This document shows positions 56,101 to 64,000 of a stretch of 64,000 nucleotides of DNA, in pieces. The notes under the pieces were generated by a model, which did no database searches, was not told the origin of the DNA, and saw nothing but the letters and a program-made list of their open reading frames with translations. Made by a program: the position numbers and the translations under genes. The first letter of the stretch is position 1. Every line of letters starts with the position of its first letter. Location: assembly GCF_036227405.1 (NCBI RefSeq), contig NZ_CP109473.1, positions 8,494,001-8,558,000 of the forward strand. The letters are read 5' to 3'. The stretch comes from Streptomyces sp. NBC_01460 (GTDB lineage: Bacteria > Actinomycetota > Actinomycetes > Streptomycetales > Streptomycetaceae).

Positions 56101-56622
56101 GTGGCCTCGGCGGCGCTCCGCCGCGACCTGGCCGCCCGCACGCCGGAGCAACGGACCGCGCTGCTGCTCGAACTGGTGCGGGACGAGGCCCGGCAGGTGC
56201 TCGGGAGCGAGGAGTTCGAGGCGGAGCTGCCCTTCAAGGACCTCGGCTTCGACTCACTGACCGCCGTCGAGTTCCGCAACCGGCTCAACGAGGCGACCGG
56301 GCTGCGGCTGTCCGCCACGCTCGTCTTCGACCACCCGAGTCCGGCCGCCCTCACCGATCACCTCGCCGCGGAGCTGACGCCGGCGGCCGTCGACGGCCCG
56401 CGCGAGGAGGACACCGTCCGCGCCGCCCTGGCGGCCCTCCCGGTGGCCAGGCTCCGCGAAGCCGGACTGCTGGACAGCCTGCTCGAACTCGCTGGGCTGC
56501 GGCCCGCGCGGGAGCAGTCCGCGAACGATGCGCCCAGCCGCCCCGCGATCGACGCGATGGACGCCGAGAGCCTGATCACCCTGGCGCTCGACGACCTCGT
56601 CGGCGACGACGACGCCCTGTGA
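41146..56622 (+). CDS. PKS5: modules 7, 8 and 9
   Basis: Three-module PKS, 5158 residues, the largest gene here. ATG at 41146 opens a docking helix ([23 protein letters not shown]). Module 7: KS Cys206, AT Ser646/HAFH 739 (malonyl), DH His949/Asp1115, KR LDD/Tyr1491, ACP Ser1657. Module 8: KS Cys1875, AT Ser2322 in GHSQG and YASH 2423 (methylmalonyl), DH His2626/Asp2789, KR LAD/Tyr3177, ACP Ser3344. Module 9: KS Cys3561, AT Ser4008/HAFH 4101 (malonyl), DH His4299/Asp4458, KR LAD/Tyr4875, ACP Ser5037. DH8 reads [10 protein letters not shown], with Asp2630 where HxxxGxxxxP needs Gly, so its activity or regiochemistry is uncertain. KS9 has FFAMDEEEA where siblings have FFGISPREA. The C-terminus ([15 protein letters not shown], then DAESLI) is the docking class of PKS1. 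Confidence 0.95.
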   Translation: MTNDEKLLSYLKRVSADLHQTRQRLREVETQDREPVAIVGMSCRFPGGVTTPEEFWRLVHEGTDTIGDFPGDRGWDVDALYDPDPDATGKTYSTRGGFLSDAAGFEPDFFGISPREAVAMDPQQRLLLEVSWEALERARIAPDSVHGARVGVFAGTNGQDYRDLLARMPQDSEAALGTGALAAVISGRISYALGLEGPAVTIDTACSSALVAVHLAVQALRGKECTLALAGGATVMSTPNSFVAFSRQRGLAPDGRCKSFADSADGTGWGEGAGMLLLERLSDARRNGHEVLAVIRGSAVNQDGASNGLTAPNGPSQQRVVRAALAGAHLTAADVDLLEAHGTGTTLGDPIEAQALLATYGQDRPQDAPLWLGSVKSNIGHTQAAAGVAGIIKVVMAMRHGVLPRSLHAEEPSAKVDWSQGNVRLLTANRPWADPGRPRRAAVSSFGASGTNAHTILEEAPADEPAEEPAPRTAPALVPWVLSGRSERALREQAARLAAAVTEADPVDVAHSLAVTRTAHPYRAVVLGSDRDTLLDAVTQVAEGGRATAFGRVRKGQTAFLFTGQGSQRPGMGRELRAHFPVFARAFDEICGLSGDGGLRELVLGDDPEPLNRTARTQTALFAFEVALYRLVESWGLAPDYLAGHSIGEIAAAHVAGVLDLPDATTLVAARGRLMQALPEGGAMIALRASEEAVRPLLTSGVDVAAVNGPDSVVISGDAAEAEAVAAHFEKSRRLTVSHAFHSPLMEPMLAEFRSVVSSLTFRRATLPLVSGVTGRLATQDIGTPGYWVRHAREAVRFHDGIRTLADEGVTRFLEIGPDAVLTAMARECLAATEDETAGGGAVLAAATRRGRDETETLLTALAQLHAGGAGPRWEALFTGARTVDLPTTAFQRERFWPETTAPAGDVGSVGLDSADHPLLGAATVLAGSDGAVLTGRLSVRTHPWLADHVVGGSVVVPGTAMVELAVRAGDQVGCGRLEELALEIPLVLPPADGVRVQVAVGTPDPAGARTVQIYARAEDTPADGPWTLHASGLLTDGTAPPGARLDVWPPRDAEELDLTGLYERHAAAGLDYGPAFRALTAAWRDGDAVLAEVRLPEGPATDAPRFGLHPAAFDAALHSLALLGDGSGDDTARLPFMFAGVTLHAVGASVLRARMTPAGDHTFAVDLADATGAPVATVDSLASRPLTRLTTGQDTATEALFALDWQPLALDTDAPAADHRLLEIPSASDAGAVRAALHTALAALQDDDPRPLAVVTRGAVSTSGEDVPGLAGAAVWGLARSAQSENPGRCVLLDLEPGTDPGTLLPAVLASGEPQVAVRSGAARAARLVRAEPLDDAAAPVLDPEGTVLLTGATGGLGPVLARHLVTTHGVRHLALVSRRGHADELVAELAALGASATAYACDVADRDALAALIDGIGPDRPLTAVVHAAGVLDDGVVSSLTPERLDTVLAPKALGALHLHELTRDHGLSAFVLFSSVAGTVGAPGQGNYAAANACLDALAFHRSANGSPSLALAWGPWAPTGGMTGALDEADLARLSRGGMIPLSAEEGTALFDRALRTGRPAVAPVRLDLSALRAQGGELAPVLRALAGRPARREAAAEGTGSGFAERMAALGGTERAEALLHTVRAHVAAVLGHAGPDAVETDRAFKDLGFDSLAAIELRNSLSAETGQRLPATLVFDHPSPEALALHLGTLVAGAGGAVRRTRRTGRVRADEPLAIVGMACRYPGGVRTPQDLWRLVADGTDAIAPFPVNRGWDVDRVVDPTRQRPDTSYVGEGGFLYDAGEFDAAFFGISPKEALVTDPQQRLLLEASWEALEHAGIDPHSLKGSPTGVFAGVQYHDYFGSFGSGSIISGRVAYTLGLEGPSLSVDTACSSSLVALHLAGQSLRQGESSLALVGGVAVMATPETFIEFSRQGALAPDARTRAFADAAGGTVWGEGVGVLVVERLSDARRNGHPVLAVVRGTAVNQDGASNGLTAPNGPSQERVILQALENARLTTADVDAVEAHGTGTTLGDPIEAQALLATYGQDRPEDRPLWLGSVKSNIGHTQAAAGVAGVIKMVMAMRYGSLPRTLHVDEPSGKVDWEAGQVRLLTEERSWPQAGRPRRAGVSSFGISGTNAHVILEQVPSAPEPAAAPDDGVTPETPVPWLLSAKSPAALAGQAAALLGHLDAHPDLDPRDVGWSLATGRAHFAYRAAVTGTDPAGLRGALAALADGGTARNLAVGTATGRARPVFVFPGQGSQWSGMATELLDASPVFAARMAECAAALEPYVDWDFATELRGGLDRVDVVQPLLWAVMVSLAHTWSGYGVTPAAVIGHSQGEIAAACAVGALSLTDGARVVALRSQAIAELLSGSGGMMSVGEGADAVRDRLTAWDGRLSVAAVNGSASTVVSGDSDALDELLLRLRAEKVRAKRLPVDYASHSAHVESLRERLAEDLAGIEPRSTDVPFYSTVTGAPIDTAELGADYWYTNLRSTVLFEQAVRGAVAGGHTLFVESSPHPVLTVGIQETDDAVAAIGSLRRDEGGRDRLLVGLGEAFTHGAGVDWAAVAEGRRTRLVPLPAYAFQREWYWLDSTTTGADVTAAGLAATDHSLLGAAMARAGSEEAVLTGRLSASTHPWLNDHRVGDRLLFPGTGHLELALRAGDQVGCGDLAELTLHAPLVLPDHGAVQLQAVVGPPDGGTRPLTLWSRPESTDEDLPWTRHADGLLAPTGSLPAVVEPLTSWPPRDAEPIPLDGLYDELAALGLGYGPLFQGLRAAWRTQDAVYAEVETDAPVDGFGLHPALSDAALHTVGLTDAAGDQALLPFAWSGVRLHASGATALRVKVRATGEGTVALTLADPAGAPVATVDSLTLRPLRTDLVDAAARTSRSGALHRVDWIPAPAPAETALTPQHGDVLRAPAGIGAAETREAVATVLDALRDRLADDSTLVVLAGPDPAGAAAGGLVRSAQSENPGRIVLVESGTDPGPDRIAEAVASGEPHLALRDGAWYVPRLARVPDTAPAAEAAAPDADSGTGTGTGAGAGVGLGTGTVLLTGATGALGGIIARHLAGRLGVRDLLLLSRSGPDDDLITELTELGAEVTGVACDAADREALAGVLAGIPADRPLTAVIHAAGVLADGVLASLTPERVDTVFRPKVDAAWNLHELTADLGLSAFVLFSSSAATLGSPGQGNYAAANAYLDALAAHRHSLGLPAHSLAWGLWAQASGMTGTLDESDRARIARGGVAPLPTEEGLALFDAALRGTEPVVLPVRLDTAALRGQADALAPLFRGLVPVRRATAGQAAAGGADSLRDRLAGLLEPEREPFLTELVRSRVATILGYRSAQDVGRTLPFRELGFDSLAAVELRNGLAAATGLRLPATLVFDHPTPAELARYLLGELTGALDRAAPATPARAGADEPIAIVGIGCRFPGDISSPEELWRLVAEGRDAVGEFPADRGWDVETLHDPTLDRPGTSYTRHGAFLYGAADFDPAFFAMDEEEALVTDPQQRLLLETSWEALERASIDPATLRGSDTGVFAGVMYHDYFGSFGSGSVVSGRVAYTLGLEGPTLSVDTACSSSLVALHLAAQALRQGECSLALAGGVTVMATPGTFVEFSRHRGLSGDGRCRPFADAADGTGFGEGAGVLLLERLSDARRNGRTILAVLRGTAVNQDGASNGITAPNGPAQQRVIRRALEAAGVGAADVDVVEAHGTGTTLGDPIEAQALIATYGAEHTEERPLWLGSVKSNLGHTQAAAGVAGVIKMVQAIHHETLPATLGIDQPSRHVEWEGGNVRPLTESLPWPDPGRPRRAGISSFGISGTNAHVIVEAPPAAPSAPAAPPAGPAVGVVPWLLSGHTPQALRAQAGRLLDHLTGHPGADPHRIAGALAHARTALGHRAAVVGHTDEDLTAGLRALAEGRTPPVGTAGPATDGKLALLFSGQGSQLPGMGARLSAVFPAFAAAFDEVSAHLDPLLDRPLGDVLGSAELLERTEYTQPALFAFEVALFRLLESFGVRPDLLAGHSVGEFAAAHVAGVLGLQDACRLVAARGRLMQALPTGGVMIAVRAAEDEVTPLLGDGVGLAAVNGPGSVVVSGPAGPARALAARFDRSKELAVSHAFHSALMEPMLQEFREVAESLSYGPLRIPLVSTLTGAPAVADELSTPEYWVRHAREAVRFADAVSALHDAGARHFAEVGPGSALTAAAGDCLPEDTAAVVALQRRDREETEALVTGLAALHVHGVTVDWTDLLPHRDGSDLPTYAFQRDRYWMTGDPGQPGPAVGHPLLGAAVERADADAALHTGRLSLSAQPWLADHAVGGVPLLPGTAFVEMALAAGAGLDCPVVEELTVAEPLVLPAHGSVRLQCTVGEPDAGGVRAFTVYAATADDDPWTTHATGALRPADPAPAHDLTSWPPPGAEPVDLDDVYGRLAALGAEYGPRFQGLRAAWRLGDEVYAEVAVDTDGVAFGLHPALLDSALHAIGLRAGTPERMALPFAWNGVELHATGATALRVRIAPLDSGAVRIDAADADGRPVARVASLTLREVDPARIAAAAAGGHEDLFTLDWVPVTVPPAPQAGRWAVLGSGHDELAAVLAGEVAEVTTVTGLPEAAAQVPDTLVVPHPGGRSPEEIRAGARRLLAVVRDWLADERFAGTGLVVTTRGAAGPDAAAVTDPGAAAAWGLIRSAQSEHPDRLVLADLDDTDASRRLLPSAVASGEPQLVLRVGTVAAPRLIRAPRRDGHTPADWTGTVLITGGTGALGREVARHLITRHGATRLVLLSRGGADAPGAAELREELTTLGARITLAACDASDRAALARVLDEHPVTAVVHTAGVLADAVLTSLTPGQLDTVLRPKLDAALHLHELTADRPLTAFVLFSSAAGLLGSPGQAAYAAGNTFLDALATHRHSLGLPAVSLAWGAWAGGGGMADRLSDTDTRRMASGGVLPLDTAAGLELFDTAVGREEPVLLPARLDLGAPRDAGRIAPLLRGLVRTPRRTGATASVASAALRRDLAARTPEQRTALLLELVRDEARQVLGSEEFEAELPFKDLGFDSLTAVEFRNRLNEATGLRLSATLVFDHPSPAALTDHLAAELTPAAVDGPREEDTVRAALAALPVARLREAGLLDSLLELAGLRPAREQSANDAPSRPAIDAMDAESLITLALDDLVGDDDAL
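50191..50249 (+). repeat. GGCACC/GGCGCC hexamer repeat before KR8
   Basis: Tandem hexamers encode a Gly-Thr/Gly-Ala linker ([18 protein letters not shown]) that runs into the KR8 nucleotide-binding [11 protein letters not shown] slippage-prone flexible linker. Confidence 0.7.
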
Positions 56623-56636
56623 GAAGGAAGAGGACC

Positions 56637-59600
56637 ATGGCCGAGTCCGAGAAGCCGGACACCAGGATGGTCGAGGCGCTGCGCGCCTCGCTCAAGGAGA
56701 TCGAGCGGCTGCGGGAGCGCAACAGGGCTCAGACCGCCGCGGCCCGGGAACCCATCGCGATCGTGGGCATGGCGTGCCGCTACCCGGGTGGAGTCCGCTC
56801 GCCCGAGGACCTGTGGCGTCTCGTCGCCGAGGGCCGCGACGGCATCGGCACGTTCCCCGAGGACCGCGGCTGGGATCCGGACCTGTACGACCCGGTGCCC
56901 GGCACCCCGGGCCGCTCCTCCACGGGTGAGGGAGGATTCCTTTACGACGCCGGGGACTTCGACGCCGCCTTCTTCGGTATCTCCCCGCACGAGGCACTGG
57001 TGATGGACCCGCAGCAGCGGCTCCTGCTGGAAGGGTCCTGGGAGGCGCTGGAGCACGCCGGCATCGACCCGACGTCGCTGCGCGGCAGCCCCACAGGGGT
57101 GTTCGCGGGTGTCATGTACCACGACTACTTCGGCAGTTTCGGCTCCGGCAGCGTCGTCTCGGGCCGGGTCGCCTACACGCTCGGTCTGGAGGGTCCCGCC
57201 CTGACGGTCGACACGGCCTGCTCCTCGTCACTGGTCACACTCCACCTCGCCGCGCAGGCACTGCGCCAGGGCGAGTGCACCCTCGCGCTGGCCGGCGGAG
57301 TGACGGTCATGGCCTCACCCGGCACCTATGTCGAGTTCAGCAGGCAGGGTGCCCTCTCCCCGGACGGCCGGTGCCGGTCCTTCTCCGACGACGCGAACGG
57401 CACCGGGTTCTCCGAAGGCCTCGGTGTGCTGGTGTTGGAGCGGTTGTCGGATGCTCGGCGGTCGGGGCATCGGGTGTTGGCGGTGGTGCGGGGGAGTGCG
57501 GTGAATCAGGATGGTGCGTCGAATGGTCTGACGGCGCCGAATGGTCCGTCTCAGCAGCGGGTGGTGCGGCAGGCGTTGGTGTCGGCGGGGGTGTCGGCTG
57601 CTGAGGTGGATGTGGTGGAGGCGCATGGGACGGGGACGGAGTTGGGTGATCCGATCGAGGCTCAGGCGTTGTTGGCTGTGTATGGGCGGGATCGGTCGGG
57701 GGATCGTCCGTTGTGGTTGGGGTCGGTGAAGTCGAATATCGGTCATGCGCAGGCGGCTGCGGGTGTGGCGGGTGTGATGAAGATGGTGTTGGCGTTGGGG
57801 GAGGGGGTGTTGCCGCGGACGTTGGGTGTGGGTGTGCCGTCGCGGAAGGTGGAGTGGGGTGCGGGGCGGGTTCGGTTGCTGGAGGTGGAGCGTCCGTGGG
57901 TGCGGGGTGAGCGGGTGCGTCGTGCGGGGGTGTCGTCGTTCGGGATCAGTGGGACCAATGCACACGTGATCCTGGAGGAGGCCCCCACCGACGACACCGG
58001 CCCCCACACGGAGCCCGAACCCGCAGCACCGGCCGTGCTACTGCCTCTCTCCGCCCGTTCCGCGCGCGCCCTCCCCGCACAGGCCGAGCGGCTGCGTGAC
58101 TTCCTCGACGCCCGCCCCGAATTGCCGTTGTCCGCCGTCGCGAGAGCCCTGGGCACCCGGCGCGCGGCGTTCGGCCACCGCGCCGCCGTCGTCGGTGGGG
58201 ACCGGGACCAGCTCCGGGCCGGCCTGGACGCCCTCGCCACCGGACGTCCGTCGGCCGCCGCCGTCACCGGCCGGGCCCGCACCGGTGGCCGCACGGCCTT
58301 CCTGTTCACCGGGCAGGGAGCGCAGCGTCCCGGCATGGGGCTCGAACTGCGCGCCCGCTACCCGGTGTTCGCCGAGACGTTCGACGCGATCGACGCGCAC
58401 CTCGGCCTGGACCTGGCGGGCGTGCTGAGCGGCGACGACACCGAGGCGGTGCACCGCACCCAGTACGCCCAGACCGCCCTCTTCGCCTACGAGGTGGCCC
58501 TCTTCCGGCTGCTGGAGTCCTGGGGGGTACGGCCCGATGTGCTGGCCGGGCACTCCGTCGGCGAGATCGCCGCCGCCCACGTCGCCGGAGTGCTGGACCT
58601 GGCCGACGCCTGCACCCTGGTCGCCGCACGCGGCCGGCTCATGCAGGCCCTCCCCGAGGGCGGCGCGATGGTGGCCGTGCGGGCGGGCGAGGACGAGGTC
58701 CGCCCGCTGCTGGACGAACGGGTGGGCCTGGCGGCGGTCAACGGACCTGCGGCGGTCGTCCTGTCCGGCGAGCGCGAGGCCGTCCTCTCCGCCGCCGCGA
58801 CGTTCGAGAAGACCAGGCGGCTCAGCGTCTCGCACGCCTTCCACTCCCCGTTGATGGACGGCATGCTCGACGACTTCCTCGCGGTCGTCGAGCGGCTGAC
58901 CTTCCACGAACCCCGCGTCGACGTGGTCTCGGCGCTCACCGGACGCCCCGCCACCGGGGACCAGCTGCGCGACCCGCGTTACTGGGTACGGCACGTGCGC
59001 GGCACCGTCCGCTTCGCCGACGCCGTCGCCGCCCTCGCCGGGTCAGGGGTCACCCGCTACGTCGAGGTCGGTCCCGACGCCGTCCTGACCGGGCTCGTCC
59101 GGGAGTGCGTCGGCGAGGGCGACGCGGCCTTCGTGGCCCTGGGCCGGCGCCACGGCGCCGAACCGACGGCCCTGCTGTCCGGGCTCGCCCGGCTGCACGC
59201 CGACGGCCTGCCCCTGGACTGGGCGGCGCTCTTCCCCGGTACGGCACGCGCCGAGCTCCCCACCTACGCGTTCCGGCACGAACGGTTCTGGCTGAACGCC
59301 GATGTCCCCCTCACCTTGGACCGGCCCACCCCGCAGCCGGCCGCCGCGCATCCCGGCGGACCCGCCGCACCCGCCGCGGCCCCGGACGCGCAGAGTCTGC
59401 GGGAGCGGCTGGCGGCGGCTCCGGAGACCGAGCAGGAGGCCCTGCTGGCCGACCTGGTGCGCGCCCAGACCGCCGCGATCCTCGGACACGAGGGGCCGGA
59501 GGCCGTCGAACCCGACGACGCCTTCCTGGAGATCGGCATGGACTCGGTCTCCGCGGCCGAACTGCGCGGAGCCCTCGGCAAGGCACTCGGCGTCACCGTC

Positions 59601-60524
59601 GCGGCCGGGGCCGTCTTCGACCACCGCACGCCCGTCGCGCTCGCCGGCCACCTGCGCGCGCACCTCGCCGGGGGAGGCGCCCCCGAGCCGGCGGACGACG
59701 ACATCGAATCGGTCAGCGGGCTGGTGCGGCGCGCGGCGGCCGGGGGCACCTGGGAACGAGCCATGACGCTGCTGCACAGCGCCGCGGACATCCTGCCGGG
59801 CTTCTCGTCGGCGGCCGAGTTCGGCGACGTGAGCGATCCCGTCCGCCTGTCCACGGGAGACGAGGGGCCCCGCCTGCTCTGCCTGCCCTCCCCGATGGCG
59901 CTGGGCGGAGCCCACCAGTACGTGCGGTTCGCCCGGCACTTCCACGGCCGACGCGACGTCCTCGTACCGGACGTGCCCGGCTTCGTCCCCGGGGAGCCGC
60001 TGCCGCGCTCCGTCGAGGCGGTCGTGGAGGTCGTGGTCGAGGGCATCCAGCGGGCCTGCGCCGACGGGCGGCCCTACGTGCTCCTCGGCTACTCCTCCGG
60101 CGGGCAGTTCGCCCACGCGGCGGCCGAGGCGATGGAGAAGGCCGGCCGGCCGGCTTCCGGCGTGGTGCTGCTGGACACCTATCTGCTCGCCGACGACGGC
60201 ACCGAACAGCTCCGGCGCGAGATGTTCAACGGGATGCTCGACCGGGAATCGTCGGTGGGCGGCTTCGGTACCGCGCGCCTCGCCGCGATGAGCCGCTACA
60301 GCGGTCTGATCACGCACTGCCTGCCGGGCGCGCTGACGTCTCCGGTGCTCTTCGTCCGGCCCGAGGAGCCCTTCGCACCCGGCCTCGACGGCTGGCAGGC
60401 GGTCTGGGACGGCACGCACGAACTCGCCGAGGTGCCCGGCACACACTTCACGATCATGGAGGACAGAGCCGAGTCCACCGCCGGAGCGGTGGAGAAGTGG
60501 CTGTCCGGCATCGCGGCGCCCTGA
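56637..60524 (+). CDS. PKS6: module 10 and terminal thioesterase
   Basis: 1295 residues. The ATG at 56637 has a strong GAAGGAAGAGG ribosome site three bases upstream, and the gene starts 14 bases after the PKS5 stop. N-terminal docking helix ([19 protein letters not shown]), KS (Cys195), AT (Ser640, HAFH 733: malonyl), ACP (Ser970, GMDSV), then a type I thioesterase from ~1040 with Ser1153 in GYSSGG, Asp1180 in LLDTY and His1270 in GTHFT as the likely triad. No KR or DH, so the beta-keto group is kept. The TE should release the chain by attack of the starter-derived amine, giving a macrolactam. Most of the second half of KS10 is the aberrant-codon tract copied from, or to, KS4. A strong bidirectional hairpin follows the gene. 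Confidence 0.95.
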   Translation: MAESEKPDTRMVEALRASLKEIERLRERNRAQTAAAREPIAIVGMACRYPGGVRSPEDLWRLVAEGRDGIGTFPEDRGWDPDLYDPVPGTPGRSSTGEGGFLYDAGDFDAAFFGISPHEALVMDPQQRLLLEGSWEALEHAGIDPTSLRGSPTGVFAGVMYHDYFGSFGSGSVVSGRVAYTLGLEGPALTVDTACSSSLVTLHLAAQALRQGECTLALAGGVTVMASPGTYVEFSRQGALSPDGRCRSFSDDANGTGFSEGLGVLVLERLSDARRSGHRVLAVVRGSAVNQDGASNGLTAPNGPSQQRVVRQALVSAGVSAAEVDVVEAHGTGTELGDPIEAQALLAVYGRDRSGDRPLWLGSVKSNIGHAQAAAGVAGVMKMVLALGEGVLPRTLGVGVPSRKVEWGAGRVRLLEVERPWVRGERVRRAGVSSFGISGTNAHVILEEAPTDDTGPHTEPEPAAPAVLLPLSARSARALPAQAERLRDFLDARPELPLSAVARALGTRRAAFGHRAAVVGGDRDQLRAGLDALATGRPSAAAVTGRARTGGRTAFLFTGQGAQRPGMGLELRARYPVFAETFDAIDAHLGLDLAGVLSGDDTEAVHRTQYAQTALFAYEVALFRLLESWGVRPDVLAGHSVGEIAAAHVAGVLDLADACTLVAARGRLMQALPEGGAMVAVRAGEDEVRPLLDERVGLAAVNGPAAVVLSGEREAVLSAAATFEKTRRLSVSHAFHSPLMDGMLDDFLAVVERLTFHEPRVDVVSALTGRPATGDQLRDPRYWVRHVRGTVRFADAVAALAGSGVTRYVEVGPDAVLTGLVRECVGEGDAAFVALGRRHGAEPTALLSGLARLHADGLPLDWAALFPGTARAELPTYAFRHERFWLNADVPLTLDRPTPQPAAAHPGGPAAPAAAPDAQSLRERLAAAPETEQEALLADLVRAQTAAILGHEGPEAVEPDDAFLEIGMDSVSAAELRGALGKALGVTVAAGAVFDHRTPVALAGHLRAHLAGGGAPEPADDDIESVSGLVRRAAAGGTWERAMTLLHSAADILPGFSSAAEFGDVSDPVRLSTGDEGPRLLCLPSPMALGGAHQYVRFARHFHGRRDVLVPDVPGFVPGEPLPRSVEAVVEVVVEGIQRACADGRPYVLLGYSSGGQFAHAAAEAMEKAGRPASGVVLLDTYLLADDGTEQLRREMFNGMLDRESSVGGFGTARLAAMSRYSGLITHCLPGALTSPVLFVRPEEPFAPGLDGWQAVWDGTHELAEVPGTHFTIMEDRAESTAGAVEKWLSGIAAP
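57421..57986 (+). repeat. KS10 tract, copy B of 566-base repeat with atypical codons
   Basis: Same tract as 22552-23117, offset exactly 34,869 bases, one mismatch in 566. The sequence immediately to the left (GLGFSE... side) is unrelated at DNA level to copy A's flank, so the boundary is abrupt. Protein reading frame and KS motifs (HGTGT, NIGH) are intact. Confidence 0.95.
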
Positions 60525-60583
60525 CACGGACGGCGCCGGAAGGCGACCGTGGGCCGTGCCGCAGGCACCAGCCACCGGACCCG

Positions 60584-60621
60584 CCGCGGGACGCGGCGGC
60601 CGAAAGGCCGCCGCCCCGCGG
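60584..60621. terminator. Bidirectional hairpin between PKS6 and PqqD-like gene
   Basis: Nine-base-pair stem closed by a GAAA loop (60602-60605), extended by seven further pairs beyond a 2-base bulge. Lies 60 bases after the PKS6 stop and 6 bases beyond the stop of the convergent small gene, so it can serve both. Confidence 0.8.
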
Positions 60622-60626
60622 CTCGG

Positions 60627-60875
60627 TCACTCACCCGCCTCACGGAAATGCGACATCCATGCTTCGATATCGCAGCGGATACTGTCCGGATCCACACCCA
60701 ATCGCACGGCGATTTCCTCCGCGGCCACTTCCGTCTGCCAATCACTGCGCTGCAGGGCGAGCCACATCGTCGTGCCGCGAGGGCCGCATCTGTGGCGTTT
60801 TCCGGTGAGCGGTACGAAGAGTTCCAGGTACCCGTCGGGCTGCACGCTGGCGATCAGCCCGTGGTCACGCCCCAT
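60627..60875 (-). CDS. Small PqqD-like (RRE-type) protein
   Basis: 82 residues. The layout fits the PqqD/RiPP-recognition-element fold: an N-terminal beta portion (GLIASVQPDGYLELFVPLTG), a central GPRGTTMWLALQRS segment as in PqqD's 'LNetga..w.lldg' region, then AAEEIAVRLGVDPDSIRCDIEAWMSHFREAGE matching the typical helical end. It runs opposite to PKS6 and ends six bases from a strong convergent terminator, which supports it being a real gene. No RiPP precursor, radical SAM enzyme or cyclase lies nearby in the window, so its partner is unknown. The start ATG has AAGGT about ten bases upstream. Family assignment is by eye. Confidence 0.6.
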   Translation of the reverse strand: MGRDHGLIASVQPDGYLELFVPLTGKRHRCGPRGTTMWLALQRSDWQTEVAAEEIAVRLGVDPDSIRCDIEAWMSHFREAGE

Positions 60876-61522
60876 GCCGCACCGACCTTGCGTGTGCGGT
60901 GTGTGCGGTGCCGTAATGCCTCTCGGCCGTGGGGAGGCCGGCTGTCCTGGACACAGAGAATCCCATCCCTCGACGGTTTTTCGGATACTTCGACGTTACC
61001 CGTTCATCCACACCGTGGCACTGGCGGTGACCGCATTTTTACGGTGGGGTAAACGATTCGGACAGGGGGCCGCCAGATGTACTGTCCTACGGGTATTTCT
61101 GCCACCTTGACAGAGCAGTAGCAATATTCTCGAAGAAATGCGCTGCACCGTAATTTTTCCGACCTGTGTCCGTCGCGGGCGGGCGGGATTCCCACGACCT
61201 CCCGCTGTAGCCGACCGAATGCCTCCTGGTCCGTCAACACCAGGTCAGGGCCCACCGGCGACGGATTCCTCCCGCCGCCGGGGCCCGGCCGGACCGACTC
61301 ATCCGCAGTGCGGGGACACCTGCATCCGGCTCGCCACCGGCAACACCACGCACTATGCGCCATGACATAAAACCGTCGCACGACTCCACATACATGTGGT
61401 GCGGGGGTAGAGAAACCTCTACCTCGAATCGGCGGTACAAGGCCAATGTGCGGCGGTCCCGATCCTCCTAATCTGATCCGCAGACACCGCGTTCGAAGCG
61501 CGTCATTTCATTGGAGAGCCCG
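60876..61522. other. Non-coding region between PqqD-like gene and ABC transporter
   Basis: About 650 bases, divergent between the PqqD-like gene and the ABC operon. Short frames here (for example a 125-codon one on the minus strand) have no plausible composition or ribosome site. Two adjacent palindromes at 61386-61423 are the only structured signals I trust; no promoter pair with proper spacing was found. Confidence 0.6.
61386..61423. promoter_or_regulatory. Two adjacent palindromes upstream of ABC operon
   Basis: CCACAT-AC-ATGTGG at 61386-61399 is followed six bases later by GGTAGAG-AAAC-CTCTACC at 61406-61423, about 100 bases before the ABC start. Both are perfect in their arms. Good candidates for binding of a dimeric repressor controlling export; the second could also fold as an RNA hairpin. 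Confidence 0.4.
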
Positions 61523-62326
61523 ATGCACACATCACATGACCTCCGCCGGTCGGAGGCGGTACGGCTGGACACCGTGTCGAAGATCTACGGACGAGCCGAC
61601 AGTCAGGTGGCCGCGCTCCGGGAACTTTCCATGAGCTTCGCCAACGCCACCTTCACCGCGGTGATGGGACCTTCCGGCTCCGGCAAGAGCACCTTCCTGC
61701 ACTGCGCCGCAGGCCTGGTCCGGCCCACCTCCGGAACCGTCACCGTCGGCGGCACCGATCTCGCCGGCCTGGACGACACCCAGCTGACCATGCTCCGCCG
61801 CGACCGGATCGGCTTCATCTTCCAGTCGTTCAACCTGCTGCCCGCGCTGACGGTGATGCAGAACATCACCCTCCCGCTGCAACTCGCCGGGAAGCGGCCA
61901 GACAAGAAGCTGATCCAGAACGTCGTGCAGCGCGTGGGCCTCGCCGACCGCCTCGGCCACCTGCCCTCCGAGTTGTCCGGCGGCCAGCAGCAGCGCGTCG
62001 CCATCGCGCGCGCCCTGGTCACCCGGCCCGCGGTGGTCTTCGCCGACGAGCCCACCGGTGCCCTGGACACCCGCACCGCGGCGGCCGTGCTCTCCCTGCT
62101 GCGCGAGTCCGTCGACACGGCCGGCCAGACCCTGGTCATGGTCACCCACGACCCGGTGGCCGCCTCGTACGCCGACCACGTGGTCTTCCTCGCCGACGGC
62201 GCCCTCGCCGGCGAACTGCACCGGCCGACGGCCGACGCCGTCGCGGCACGGATGACACGGCTCGGCGCCTGGGAGGACGAGAACCGCGCGCAGGCCGCAC
62301 CGATGACGTCCGGAGGGATGTACTGA
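61523..62326 (+). CDS. ABC transporter ATP-binding protein, MacB/LolD-type
   Basis: 267 residues. All nucleotide-binding motifs are present: Walker A GPSGSGKST (49-57), Q-loop Gln101, signature LSGGQQQR (151-158), Walker B VVFADEP (171-177, Glu176), H-loop His209 in MVTHD. The FADEPTGALD string is characteristic of the MacB/LolD/FtsE group that powers mechanotransmission exporters. ATG at 61523 is chosen for GGAG six bases upstream; an in-frame TTG at 61511 would sit on top of that site. The stop overlaps the permease ATG by one base, so the two are an operon. Position at the cluster edge suggests macrolactam export or self-protection, which remains inference; it could belong to an adjacent locus. 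Confidence 0.92.
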   Translation: MHTSHDLRRSEAVRLDTVSKIYGRADSQVAALRELSMSFANATFTAVMGPSGSGKSTFLHCAAGLVRPTSGTVTVGGTDLAGLDDTQLTMLRRDRIGFIFQSFNLLPALTVMQNITLPLQLAGKRPDKKLIQNVVQRVGLADRLGHLPSELSGGQQQRVAIARALVTRPAVVFADEPTGALDTRTAAAVLSLLRESVDTAGQTLVMVTHDPVAASYADHVVFLADGALAGELHRPTADAVAARMTRLGAWEDENRAQAAPMTSGGMY

Positions 62327-64000
62327 TGTGGCGGCTCGCCCTGCGCACCCTGAAGTTCCGGCGGACCAGCTTCGTCGCGACCTTCCTCGCGATGTTCCTC
62401 GGCGCCGCGATCGTCATCGGCTGCGGGGGCCTGATGGAGACCGGCGTCCGGATGGCCGCCGACCCGCTGCGCCTGAACGGGGCCCCGGTCGTGGTGACCG
62501 GCGAACAGTCCTACGAGGGCGCCGCCCTGACGGAACGGCACCGTATCGACCCCGCGCTGGTCGATGAGGTGGCCCGGGCCAAGGGCGTCCGCGAGGCCGT
62601 CGGCGACGTGTCCTTCCCCGCCACCGTCCTCAAGGACGGCAAGGCGCTGACCGGCGAGGAAGCCTCGTACGGCCATGGCTGGGCCGGTGCCCGGCTCACC
62701 CCCTATACCCTCGCCGCCGGTGAATCCCCCGTTGCCGGCGGCGAGGTCGTCCTCGACTCCGGACTCGCCGAGCGCGCCGGTGCACGCCCGGGCTCGGCCG
62801 TCCGGATCGTCGTCAACGGCGACACCCGGCGGTTCACGGTCAGTGGTGTCGCCGGCCAACGCGGCGACGACAACCCGGACGCCGCGGTGTTCTTCAGCGA
62901 CGAGCAGGCCCGCACCCTGGCCGGCGGCCGGATCGACTCGATCGGCGTACTGCCGGAGAAGGGCGCGGACACGGCGGTGGTCGCCGACGCGGTGCGGTCC
63001 GCCGTCGGCGACCGGGCCGAGGTGCTCACCGGCGAGCGGCGGGGCCTGGCGGAACTGCCCGGCACCCTCTCCAGCCAGCGCACCGTCGTGATCCTGGCGG
63101 CCATCTTCGGCTCGTCCGTGGTGCTGATCGTGATGTTCGGCGTCGCCTCCACCCTCGGGCTGTCGCTCCAGCAGCGCACCCGGGAGATGGCCCTCCTGAG
63201 GGCTGTGGGCTCCACCCCTCAGCAACTGCGCCGCATGATCCTCACCGAGACGGCGGTGCTCTCGGTGGGCTCGGTACTGCTCGCCCTGTACCCGGGATAT
63301 CTGCTCGGCCGGCTGCTCTTCGGCGTGCTCACCTCCAGTGGCGTCGTCTCGCCGGCGATCGTCTACCACGCCGGCTGGATGCCGATGGCCGTCGGCGCCG
63401 TCGTCACCGTGCTTGCCGCAGCCGGGGCCACCCGCTTCGCCGGCCGCCGCGCCGCCCGCACCGAGCCGGTCGCCGCCCTGGCCGAGAGCGCCGTGGGCAC
63501 CCGCTGGTTCAGCGTTCCGCGGCTGCTGATCGCCCTGTTCTTCCTCGCGAACGGCATCGGCCTCGCCGTCGCCACCGCCACGGTGATGGAGGACGGCCCC
63601 ACGCTCGCCAGTACCGCGGGGCCCGCCTCCGTACTGTTCTGCATCGGCCTGGCGCTGCTCGCCCCCGGGATCACCAAGGCGATGGTCTTCCTGCTGAAGC
63701 TCCCGGTGCGCGCCTTCTCCGGCATCCCCGGGATGCTCGCCCTGCGCAACGCCACCACGGCCAACGTCCGTATGGCGGGGGCCGTCGCGCCCATCGTCCT
63801 CCTCATCGGCATCGCCACCGGGACCCTCTACATGCAGGCGACCGAGGACCACGTCTCCCAGAGCTCCTACGACCAGAACGTCCTGGCCGACTACGTCCTC
63901 GACTCCACCACGGGCGGATTCGCCCCCGGCGTCGTCGACCGGGTCCGGGCGACCCCCGGCGTGGCCGCGGCCTCCGAGTTCGTCACCAGCCGCGGATTCG
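62326..64000 (+). CDS. FtsX-family ABC permease, 3'-truncated
   Basis: 558 codons are visible before the window ends; full-length relatives with duplicated FtsX halves are about 830 residues. ATG at 62326 follows GGAGGG (62311-62316) and overlaps the ATPase stop (TGATG). One membrane segment near residues 15-35, a periplasmic-type (extracellular here) MacB-like domain to ~245, then hydrophobic segments near 250-275, 308-332 and 350-372, a second set near 398-420, 432-456 and 484-505, and the start of a second extracellular domain. Partner of the upstream ATPase; likely exports an amphipathic compound or peptide from the membrane. Confidence 0.9.
   Translation, partial: MWRLALRTLKFRRTSFVATFLAMFLGAAIVIGCGGLMETGVRMAADPLRLNGAPVVVTGEQSYEGAALTERHRIDPALVDEVARAKGVREAVGDVSFPATVLKDGKALTGEEASYGHGWAGARLTPYTLAAGESPVAGGEVVLDSGLAERAGARPGSAVRIVVNGDTRRFTVSGVAGQRGDDNPDAAVFFSDEQARTLAGGRIDSIGVLPEKGADTAVVADAVRSAVGDRAEVLTGERRGLAELPGTLSSQRTVVILAAIFGSSVVLIVMFGVASTLGLSLQQRTREMALLRAVGSTPQQLRRMILTETAVLSVGSVLLALYPGYLLGRLLFGVLTSSGVVSPAIVYHAGWMPMAVGAVVTVLAAAGATRFAGRRAARTEPVAALAESAVGTRWFSVPRLLIALFFLANGIGLAVATATVMEDGPTLASTAGPASVLFCIGLALLAPGITKAMVFLLKLPVRAFSGIPGMLALRNATTANVRMAGAVAPIVLLIGIATGTLYMQATEDHVSQSSYDQNVLADYVLDSTTGGFAPGVVDRVRATPGVAAASEFVTSRGF

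Noticed and set aside
57315..58007. Minus-strand His/Pro/Arg-rich frame opposite KS10 (twin opposite KS4)
   Set aside because: Arises from reading the atypical-codon tract backwards; low-complexity translation, identical in both copies because the DNA is identical.
61095..61125. TTGACA ... TATTCT near 61110 as a promoter
   Set aside because: The two boxes are only 12 bases apart, too close for a sigma70-type promoter.
61004..61381. 125-codon minus-strand frame between PqqD-like gene and ABC operon
   Set aside because: Cys/Arg-rich, no ribosome site, no recognisable fold, overlaps other random frames; treated as non-coding.

Overview
This window is a slice of a high-GC actinomycete chromosome, most likely Streptomyces. 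C or G fills nearly every third codon position, GTG starts are common, genes overlap by 1-4 bases, and the single pathway regulator is a large LuxR-type (LAL) protein with two rare TTA codons. Almost the whole window is one modular type I polyketide gene cluster of the beta-amino-acid-primed macrolactam type (vicenistatin/incednine-like architecture). I could not match it to a named cluster from sequence alone.

Layout. (1) Bases 1-5575, rightward, each gene overlapping the next: a truncated aminoacyl-adenylating enzyme, a second adenylating ligase (VinN-like), a PLP-dependent decarboxylase (VinO-like), and the small B12-binding and large catalytic subunits of a glutamate mutase. Together they suggest glutamate -> 3-methylaspartate -> carrier-bound 3-aminoisobutyrate, masked by an extra amino acid. 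(2) 5629-27149: PKS1 (loading ACP plus modules 1-2) and PKS2 (modules 3-4). (3) 27450-30239, leftward: the LAL regulator, separated from PKS2 by two hairpins. (4) A 640-base divergent control region. (5) 30880-60524, rightward: PKS3 (module 5), PKS4 (module 6), PKS5 (modules 7-9) and PKS6 (module 10 plus thioesterase). (6) A bidirectional terminator, a small leftward PqqD-like gene (60627-60875), then a rightward MacB-type ABC ATPase and an FtsX-family permease that runs off the window.

How it works together. The starter is loaded on the N-terminal ACP of PKS1. Ten modules extend it: AT3 and AT8 carry methylmalonyl motifs, the other eight malonyl motifs. Modules 1-5 and 7-9 have KR and DH, module 6 has KR only, and module 10 has no reductive domain. 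With gene-order colinearity and all domains active this gives a 24-membered polyene macrolactam with a C3 ketone, a C11 hydroxyl and methyls at C6, C16 and C22. Docking-domain classes at the protein ends agree with that order. The discrete starter ACP, the acyltransferase that moves the starter to PKS1 and the aminopeptidase that removes the cap are not in the window and are expected to the left.

Most notable signals: a 566-base KS tract in T/G-ending codons, unlike its surroundings, present 99.8% identically in modules 4 and 10; an orphan PqqD/RRE-like protein; TTA codons in the regulator; and non-canonical residues in DH8, KR5, AT5 and KS9.
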